Below the pieces are notes generated by a model. It searched no databases and was not told where the DNA came from. It worked only from the letters and a program-made list of their open reading frames with translations. A DNA stretch of 7,687 nt. Source: Deltaproteobacteria bacterium UBA1386. GTDB lineage: Bacteria; Desulfobacterota; Syntrophorhabdia; Syntrophorhabdales; Syntrophorhabdaceae. Below are positions 1 to 4,240 of this stretch, one piece after another; within the stretch, counting starts at the first letter, position 1, and every line of letters starts with the position of its first letter. A program made the position numbers and the translations under genes. The stretch covers positions 1 to 7,687 of the forward strand of contig DBQU01000064.1 in NCBI GenBank assembly GCA_002305765.1. Direction: 5' to 3'.

Positions 1-201
1 CCATGGGGAGTAACATACAAGGTCCAATGTTCTGAACCCTGGAACCGTCTGTATTGTATACCGGCCATCCGGACCCAAGTCAAGGTATGGTCCCGAACCC
101 TTGTAAGACACACCCCGTTATGGCATGAGAGAGAAAAACCACCGGGAGGTCCCACGGCTGCGGCCCTCCATATTTTCGGGCCCGGAGGCCCGTACACACC
201 C
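1..201. other. Non-coding or decayed region with no recognisable gene
   Basis: No start-to-stop reading frame with protein-like composition is seen on either strand. The one plus-strand frame without stops translates to a Trp-, Cys- and His-rich sequence that does not look like a real protein. It may be further decayed sequence belonging to the binding-protein remnant that follows. The GC-rich stretch around 150-195 contains several runs of GGCCC and GGGCC that could fold, but no T-run follows, so I do not call a terminator. Confidence 0.4.
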
Positions 202-344
202 ATGAAGGTATCACTTTCGGTCGTGACGGGCAAGGAGGCCCGCGACATCTGGCCTCAGAGGACGGGGGATGAGGCCCGGGCGTTCATTGAATTCCTGAAG
301 TCCGACAGGGGCCATCAAATATTCAGGAGTGGGGTTGGGAATAG
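202..344 (+). pseudogene. Remnant of the C-terminal end of a ModA-like ABC transporter substrate-binding protein
   Basis: Read in the frame that starts at 202, the stretch at 262-330 encodes EARAFIEFLKSDRGHQIF. This closely resembles the C-terminal helix of molybdate or tungstate-type periplasmic binding proteins, which usually read like AxAFLDFLLSPEGQxIFxxYGF and stop a few residues later. Here the frame instead runs on to 432, deep into the convergent deacylase gene, which makes no sense for this family. If one base (a C) were restored near 324, the reading would become HQIFQEWGWE followed by TAG at 342-344, a normal-looking end, so I infer a 1-base deletion. No recognisable upstream part of such a protein is visible in 1-201, although that frame has no stop codon back to position 1. 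This is a decayed fragment, not a working gene. The similarity was judged by eye, and a phosphate-type binding protein is an alternative source. Confidence 0.42.
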
Positions 345-377
345 ACCCTCCGCCACATCCACGATGGCCCTGTTGGC

Positions 378-851
378 TTACCTGTTTCCCTTTGAGGTGA
401 ACCGTCCGATCTTCGGACTGACCAGCCGATAGAAATCGCTGTAGGCGAGCTTTATGAGCTCCGTGTGAGAGCCCGCGTTGAAGGCGATGGTCTCGTCCTC
501 CGCAAGCTCCTCGGCCGCGAAGACATCCATCCCGTAGAGATTTCCGAAAGGGGGCATGGCGCCTATCTCGCACTCGGGGAACTTGTACCTGAACTCGTCC
601 TCCGTCGCCAGTTCGACCTTCTGCCCCCCCGTCACCCCCTTGAGAAGACCGAAATCCACCTTATGCGACGCGGGTACGACGACCATCGCCATCTTCCCGT
701 CCACCTTGATCATAACCGTCTTGGCCAGTTCCTTTCCCGGGATGTGCGCTGAGGCGGCTATCTCCTGGGACGTAAAGGCCTGAGAATGAGCGATGGTGAC
801 ATATTTTACATTGTTCCCGTCGAGGAACTCCTTCAACTTTCGCACCGGCAT
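378..851 (-). CDS. YbaK/EbsC-type aminoacyl-tRNA deacylase (Cys/Pro-tRNA editing family)
   Basis: This 157-residue protein belongs to the YbaK/ProRS INS-domain family. Members hydrolyse wrongly charged tRNAs in the cytoplasm as free-standing editing factors. Visible family signatures are the N-terminal segment with Q24-AFTSQEIAAS; the conserved lysine in ELAKTVMIKVDG (K45); the GAMPPFG loop (97-103), matching the GxxPPFG motif; and FNAGSHTELIKL (124-135) near the C-terminus. It is a full-length single domain. The ATG at 851 is chosen because AGGAGG lies at 858-863, 6 bases upstream; a frame extension to 905 would have no such site. It follows the decarboxylase-family gene on the same strand after a 123-bp gap that contains its own promoter-like sequence. 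The exact substrate (Cys-tRNA-Pro, Ala-tRNA-Pro or another) cannot be told from the sequence. Confidence 0.9.
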   Translation of the reverse strand: MPVRKLKEFLDGNNVKYVTIAHSQAFTSQEIAASAHIPGKELAKTVMIKVDGKMAMVVVPASHKVDFGLLKGVTGGQKVELATEDEFRYKFPECEIGAMPPFGNLYGMDVFAAEELAEDETIAFNAGSHTELIKLAYSDFYRLVSPKIGRFTSKGNR

Positions 852-892
852 GGCCCACCTCCTGGGGGATCGTATGTGTTTCCCATCTATAT

Positions 893-921
893 AGTATACA
901 CCCAACCCGCCGTTTTACGAA
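893..921 (-). promoter_or_regulatory. Candidate sigma-70 promoter of the deacylase gene
   Basis: On the minus strand, TTCGTA (916-921) and TATACT (893-898) are separated by exactly 17 bases. The -10 matches consensus at five of six positions and the -35 at three of six. The implied start of transcription is about 35 bases before the ATG, so the gene can be expressed independently of the upstream decarboxylase-family gene. Confidence 0.45.
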
Positions 922-974
922 TCGCCCCGCGGGAGGTGCCCGACCCACCAGGGACAGGAAGCCGCGCCGGCGTC

Positions 975-1784
975 TCAGAACCTGTGCAGGACCTCTCCAC
1001 CCGTTATGGTTATGCCCAGACTGTAATAGAAGGCCTTCGTGACCGTGACGGCCCCAAGGTCGGCCACCTCTTCGAACTCGGAGGCATGGAACTTCGCCTC
1101 CCCTTTCCCGACCCACACGTCGGCCACCTTCGGGTCTGCGACACGGCTCGAGGCTATCTCATGTATGTCGGGCTTCGTGATGTCCTCGATGCCGGGAAAA
1201 TGACGCATGAGGTAGAACTTGACCGGGGGCACGTCCGACGGCTGCGCCTGCCTTTCGAACTCCATGGACCCTTCCACTATTCGCCGCGCCCCGGAAACAC
1301 AGATGCCCTTCACCTTCGCGCCCGCCTTCTTCCCTCCCACCTTTGGCGTGAGGTCGTGGAGCCTCGTGATGTACACGTCTCCCAGCTTCTTGGGGAAACC
1401 CTGGAAGAGCCCTCTCACCAGCGTAAAGTCGTTGTCCACCCATATGTAGGGAACGTAGTACCCGGTGACCCCCCGGAACTGACAGCTGACCATCACGATG
1501 CACTCTTTGTACTGGGACCTTTCGGGGTTGACGAAGCTCAGGTCCGGGTTGGCATCGCTTGCGGAGATCCATTCCGTGAACCACAGGACGCCTTCCTGCG
1601 GGTCCGGTCCCGGCATGAGCGGCGGGGGCAGGAGTTCGCGCATCTTCTTTGCGTCCGCCCTGAACGCAAGGTGCAAGACGTCTCCCCCGTAATGCCACGG
1701 CGGAGGGTCAATTATCGCGGCCCTTCCCCGCGGGCTCATCGGAAGCGAGTATCCTTTCAGCAAAAAGTCTTCACCTGTCTCCAT
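975..1784 (-). CDS. Acetoacetate decarboxylase (ADC) family protein
   Basis: This is a 269-residue soluble protein of the acetoacetate decarboxylase superfamily. The classical members decarboxylate acetoacetate to acetone and CO2 through a lysine Schiff base. The diagnostic stretch is LVRGLFQGFPKKLGD (122-136): K132 corresponds to the Schiff-base lysine (K115 in Clostridium acetobutylicum) and K133 to the adjacent pKa-lowering lysine. YKE (92-94) matches the region of the active-site glutamate E76. The Clostridium arginine R29, however, appears to be replaced by glycine (around G34) in an unusual PPPWHYGGD segment, so this may be one of the divergent ADC-like enzymes that act on other keto acids or catalyse aldol or dehydration steps. 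The start at 1784 has GGGAGG 7 bases upstream. It is divergently transcribed from an HxlR regulator, which probably controls it. Confidence 0.85.
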   Translation of the reverse strand: METGEDFLLKGYSLPMSPRGRAAIIDPPPWHYGGDVLHLAFRADAKKMRELLPPPLMPGPDPQEGVLWFTEWISASDANPDLSFVNPERSQYKECIVMVSCQFRGVTGYYVPYIWVDNDFTLVRGLFQGFPKKLGDVYITRLHDLTPKVGGKKAGAKVKGICVSGARRIVEGSMEFERQAQPSDVPPVKFYLMRHFPGIEDITKPDIHEIASSRVADPKVADVWVGKGEAKFHASEFEEVADLGAVTVTKAFYYSLGITITGGEVLHRF

Positions 1785-1900
1785 AACAAACCTCCCTCTC
1801 GTTATCTCATCCGTCTACTGTCCGTGCCGCGCCAACGTCCGCCCCACCAATCACCCATCGCCTGGCAACCCGCCTGTCACCTGACACACTATCACACCAC

Positions 1901-1955
1901 AGTTTACTGGAACAAGTAGTTACAATTATGATATATAGTTATACTTGGTGAATCA
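1901..1955. promoter_or_regulatory. Overlapping divergent promoters and candidate operator between the ADC-family gene and the HxlR gene
   Basis: This AT-rich island stands out from GC-rich surroundings. Plus strand (regulator): TTTACT (1903-1908), an 18-bp spacer, then TATGAT (1927-1932), giving a leader of about 28 bases. Minus strand (ADC-family gene): TTCACC (1947-1952), a 16-bp spacer, then CATAAT (1925-1930), giving a leader of about 130 bases. The two -10 boxes overlap. Small symmetric elements lie within it: GTAGTTAC (1916-1923), AGTTTACT (1901-1908), an outer AAGTA (1914-1918) with TACTT (1942-1946), and direct repeats TAGTTACA (1917-1924) and TAGTTATA (1936-1943). HxlR-family proteins typically bind short GTA/TAC-type dyads, so this is a good candidate for their binding. 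The promoter matches are by eye. Confidence 0.45.
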
Positions 1956-1967
1956 TTGGGGAAACAC

Positions 1968-2282
1968 ATGGACGAAAAGACGTGTCCCGTCACAACCACT
2001 CTTGGCATCATCGGCGGGCGCTGGACGCTCCTGATACTCAGAGACCTGTTCTCAGGCACCCGTCGCTTCGGCGAGCTCCGCAAGTCCTTGAGCGGCATCA
2101 GTCCCCGCACCTTGTCGGCGCGTCTCAAATTTCTCGAGCAGGAAGGCATTGTGCAAAGAAAGGTCTACGCGGAGGTCCCCCCAAAGGTCGAGTACTCCCT
2201 GACCACCCGCGGCAAGACCCTCGGCAGGATCATAGAGGGCCTGAAGGACTGGGGGAGGGAGCATAGCGGCGGGAAGGGGTGA
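1968..2282 (+). CDS. HxlR/MarR-like winged-helix transcriptional regulator
   Basis: This 104-residue protein has the whole HxlR-family pattern. It has CPV near the N-terminus (C6), then IIGGRWTLLILRDLFSG (14-30), then RRFGELRKSLSGISPRTLSARLKFLEQEG (32-60) as the helix-turn-helix with its recognition helix. A wing around VPPKVEYSLTTRG (70-82) is followed by a C-terminal dimerisation helix. Such proteins bind DNA as dimers and often sense aldehydes, quinones or other electrophiles through the N-terminal cysteine; here that role is inferred. The ATG at 1968 gives the usual short lead to the Cys-Pro and has GGGGA 6 bases upstream. A TTG at 1956 in the same frame is possible but less likely. It is divergent from the ADC-family gene, and a hairpin-rich segment follows its stop after 12 bases. 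Confidence 0.92.
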   Translation: MDEKTCPVTTTLGIIGGRWTLLILRDLFSGTRRFGELRKSLSGISPRTLSARLKFLEQEGIVQRKVYAEVPPKVEYSLTTRGKTLGRIIEGLKDWGREHSGGKG

Positions 2283-2294
2283 ATGCGCCGTCAC

Positions 2295-2354
2295 GACCCA
2301 CGGGTCTTGTAGCCCATGGGTCCTATTATCTTCTTGCAATAGACCCGCGGGCTA
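2295..2354 (+). terminator. Alternative hairpins after the regulator gene: candidate terminator or attenuator
   Basis: Three related CCC-NN-GGG arms are present. Arm 1 (2295-2305) can pair with arm 2 (2312-2322) as an 11-bp stem with one mismatch and one wobble around the loop CTTGTA. Arm 2, extended to 2310-2327, can instead pair with arm 3 (2338-2354) in about 17 pairs with one mismatch, one wobble and one bulge around a 10-base loop. The two structures exclude each other. No long T-run follows either stem, although CTATTATCTTCTT after arm 2 is moderately T-rich. The segment may end the regulator transcript, or control read-through into the coiled-coil protein gene at 2413. Confidence 0.45.
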
Positions 2355-2412
2355 TAGGAAAATACAGGAGGATGATTTCTTCCGGCCGGAACACAATCGA
2401 GGAGGCAGACAT

Positions 2413-2946
2413 ATGAAACTATTCCGAACAGGCACGGCTGCAGCAGGGCAGTGGCCGCACATCTGCCGCGCGGCATGTCCTGTGCTTATGGCGCTTCTAT
2501 GCCTCCTCATGTTCGCGTGCGAAACGGCGGCTCAACGCAAGCCGGCTCCAGCCGCTCAACCGCAGCCGTCGGGAGAGCTGTCCAAACTCAAACAGGAGAA
2601 GAACGACATCAGGACCGCCCGTCTCAAGCTCTTCCAGGAACAGAGCACCTTTCACGGTGAGTATTACAAACCCCTGGACCGGCTGAGAAAGCAGCTCGAC
2701 ATACAGCAGGCGGACCTTTACGAGGAATGCTCGGGAGAGAAGTATGGCAAGAACCCGCAGTACTGCCTGAAGGAGATGGGCAGGTTCAACGACGATGTCA
2801 GATACTTCAATGAACGCCTCGATGACCTGAAGACCAGGTTTGCCAGCCAGCACGCGCAGTTCCAGGCCAGGAACGACGAGCTCGACAGGAAAGAAAGGGA
2901 AATAGACCGCAGGATAAGCTCCCTCCAGGCCACACAGCAGCGGTAG
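2413..2946 (+). CDS. Secreted or lipid-anchored coiled-coil protein of unknown function
   Basis: I do not recognise a family for this 177-residue protein. A long polar lead (1-22) is followed by a hydrophobic segment at about 23-36 (PVLMALLCLLMFAC), so it is exported. C36 could be a lipoprotein cysteine, but MFAC is a poor lipobox, so cleavage near TAA (38-40) by signal peptidase I is an alternative. A Pro/Ala/Gln-rich linker (41-53) leads to two charged helical stretches with coiled-coil character (about 54-103 and 120-175). Between them lies a short segment with two cysteines (C106 and C118) that could form a disulfide. The start is fixed by GAGGAGG at 2399-2405. The stop at 2946 is followed, 7 bases on, by a four-unit GCTTGA repeat array. 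A periplasmic or envelope scaffold role is a guess. Confidence 0.82.
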   Translation: MKLFRTGTAAAGQWPHICRAACPVLMALLCLLMFACETAAQRKPAPAAQPQPSGELSKLKQEKNDIRTARLKLFQEQSTFHGEYYKPLDRLRKQLDIQQADLYEECSGEKYGKNPQYCLKEMGRFNDDVRYFNERLDDLKTRFASQHAQFQARNDELDRKEREIDRRISSLQATQQR

Positions 2947-2953
2947 AAAGAAG

Positions 2954-2989
2954 GCTTGAACAGCTTGAATCGCTTGAGCCGCTTGAGCG
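2954..2989 (+). repeat. Nonamer tandem repeat array, four units, 3' of the coiled-coil protein gene
   Basis: Four head-to-tail 9-bp units are seen: GCTTGAACA, GCTTGAATC, GCTTGAGCC and GCTTGAGCG. The array begins 7 bases after the TAG of the upstream gene and reads in the same direction. It is followed by GTT, as are two of the other arrays in this window. Confidence 0.9.
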
Positions 2990-3026
2990 TTCCTTGTCCT
3001 TGTCATCCCAGCGGAAGGACCGTTGC

Positions 3027-3245
3027 ATGAACGGGAAAACAGACTCTCACGGTGGACGGCAGGGTGTTGCAGGAACAGTCAAGTGTCATTCCTGTGTTCA
3101 TTTCTATATTACCTATGACAAGTCGTTCCCTTACGGGTGCAGGGCTATGGGGTTCAAGTCCCGGGTCATACCGTCGAGAGAGGTGTTCTCAAGCTCCGGA
3201 ATGGAGTGCCAGATTTTTTCAAGAAAAGAGGGGAGTTCCTTGTAG
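3027..3245 (+). CDS. Small four-cysteine protein, probably metal binding, function unknown
   Basis: This 72-residue protein has an N-terminal Gly/Lys-rich tail (1-18). A compact domain follows: CHSCVHFYITYDKSFPYGCR (20-39), then GFKSRVIPSREVF (42-54), then SSGMEC (56-61). The cysteines C20, C23, C38 and C61 form a CxxC...C...C set suited to a zinc or iron site. I recall the pattern CxxCxHFxxTxDxxxPYGCxAxGFKS...PSxxVxxxSGxxC as recurring in small uncharacterised proteins of Deltaproteobacteria and relatives, without an agreed function. The ATG at 3027 is preferred because AAGGA lies at 3014-3018, 8 bases upstream; a longer reading from 2994 would run over the end of the repeat-flanking region. 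It stands alone between the coiled-coil protein gene and superoxide dismutase, with a separate promoter before the latter. Confidence 0.82.
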   Translation: MNGKTDSHGGRQGVAGTVKCHSCVHFYITYDKSFPYGCRAMGFKSRVIPSREVFSSSGMECQIFSRKEGSSL

Positions 3246-3300
3246 GGCAAGGCCGTACGCGGGGAGGAGATCATCATCGTTCGGCTCCCGGCAAATTACG

Positions 3301-3309
3301 TGGTACAAT
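3301..3309 (+). promoter_or_regulatory. Candidate extended -10 promoter of the superoxide dismutase gene
   Basis: TGGTACAAT fits the extended -10 form TGnTATAAT with one mismatch in the hexamer. No good -35 is seen 17-18 bases upstream, as expected for extended -10 promoters. The leader would be about 70 bases and contains a small dyad, CGGGT-AA-ACCCG (3348-3359), shortly before the ribosome binding site. Confidence 0.4.
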
Positions 3310-3386
3310 TGATATATGCGGCCGGCTTCACTCGAGTCAGGAACAGACGGGTAAACCCGCAACAAGAATTCAAAGGAGGTAACGAA

Positions 3387-4001
3387 ATGGAAGCACAGAA
3401 ACTCTACGCTTTACCCGATCTCCCCTATGGTTATGACGCGCTTGCGCCATACATATCCAAAGAACTTCTCACGCTGCATCACGACAAGCACCACGCGGCC
3501 TACGTAAACGGGGCCAATGCCATCCTGCAGAGACTCGACAAGGCGAAAACCGACAACGCGGACTTTGACACGAAAGCGACCTATAAAGAACTGTCCTTCC
3601 ACATCGGGGGGCATCTCCTCCATTATATCTTCTGGGAGAACCTGGCACCCGCTGGCAAGGGCGGCGGAGGCAAACCGACGGGGGCCCTCGCCGAACTCCT
3701 CGACAGGGAATACGGCTCTTTCGACCGTTTTAAGAAGATCTTTTCCCAGGCGGCCATGAGCGTGGAGGGCTCGGGCTGGGCAACGCTCACCTTCTGCAAA
3801 CTGACGAACAGACCGCTGATCATGCAGGTGGAGAAACACAACGTTCACATCTATCCCATGTTCAGGATCCTCATGGCCCTCGATGTCTGGGAACATGCCT
3901 ACTACCTGGACTACAAGAACGACAGGGCGAAGTTCATCGAGGCATACTGGAACATCGTCAACTGGGGAGCCGCGAGCAAGAGCCTGGAGGAAGTGCTGTG
4001 A
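3387..4001 (+). CDS. sod: Superoxide dismutase, Fe/Mn family
   Basis: This 204-residue cytoplasmic enzyme converts superoxide to oxygen and hydrogen peroxide. All four metal ligands of the Fe/Mn family are visible: H31 (in LHHDKHHAAYV), H79 (in LLHYIFWENL), and D166 and H170 (in DVWEHAYYLDYKN). GSGWATL (128-134) and the terminal YWNIVNW (187-193) are also classic. There is no signal peptide. Glycine (G75) occupies the position of the E. coli FeSOD Gln69. A His (H151 in VEKH) lies where bacterial MnSODs carry their Gln, resembling archaeal and cambialistic enzymes, so metal choice is open. The ATG at 3387 is set by AAAGGAGG at 3372-3379, 7 bases upstream. A two-unit GCTTGA repeat lies 5 bases after the stop. 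Confidence 0.96.
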   Translation: MEAQKLYALPDLPYGYDALAPYISKELLTLHHDKHHAAYVNGANAILQRLDKAKTDNADFDTKATYKELSFHIGGHLLHYIFWENLAPAGKGGGGKPTGALAELLDREYGSFDRFKKIFSQAAMSVEGSGWATLTFCKLTNRPLIMQVEKHNVHIYPMFRILMALDVWEHAYYLDYKNDRAKFIEAYWNIVNWGAASKSLEEVL

Positions 4002-4006
4002 AGACG

Positions 4007-4024
4007 GCTTGAGCCGCTTGAACG
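4007..4024 (+). repeat. Nonamer repeat, two units, 3' of superoxide dismutase
   Basis: GCTTGAGCC followed by GCTTGAACG starts 5 bases after the SOD stop codon and reads in the gene's direction. This is the same pair that closes the four-unit array after RecQ, and it is again followed by GTT. A degenerate copy (CTTGAGCCGGTTGA) is seen at 4096-4109. Confidence 0.82.
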
Positions 4025-4033
4025 TTGTTCGTC

Positions 4034-4054
4034 ATTCCGGCTTTGGGCCGGAGT
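4034..4054. repeat. Short palindromic hairpin of the GTCATTCC...GGAnTCCAG type
   Basis: ATTCCGGC (4034-4041) and GCCGGAGT (4047-4054) form an 8-bp stem with one G-T wobble around TTTGG. With its flanks GTC and CCAGG it resembles the widespread intergenic palindromes that read GTCATTCC...GGAATCCAG in many proteobacterial genomes. It lies 10 bases past the SOD repeat pair. No T-run follows directly, so a terminator role is weak; it could protect the 3' end of the transcript. Confidence 0.5.
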
Positions 4055-4240
4055 CCAGGAGGGATGTGGAAACGCAGAAAGCCTGGGTTTCGGTCTTGAG
4101 CCGGTTGATGTGTTTCGTGATTATTATTCCTGTCACCTCGTTTTTTTCTCCTCTAAAAAGTAATATATCTCCGGTGTGGTTTTAAGCGGCCCGTTGGGGT
4201 AATCTAGTGGCGGGCATATTTCGTCGAGCGAGGGTTGTCT

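Noticed and set aside
786..1919. A 377-codon plus-strand open frame opposite the deacylase start and the ADC-family gene
   Set aside because: It lies antisense to a well-recognised gene, has low-complexity Pro/Arg/His-rich composition and no family features; it is a shadow of GC-rich coding on the other strand.
2954..2989. CRISPR-like array
   Set aside because: The units are 9 bp, directly abutting and without spacers; no cas gene is present.
4138..4166. T-run plus TAATAT as terminator of SOD or promoter of RecQ
   Set aside because: No stable stem precedes the T-run and no acceptable -35 pairs with TAATAT at the right spacing.
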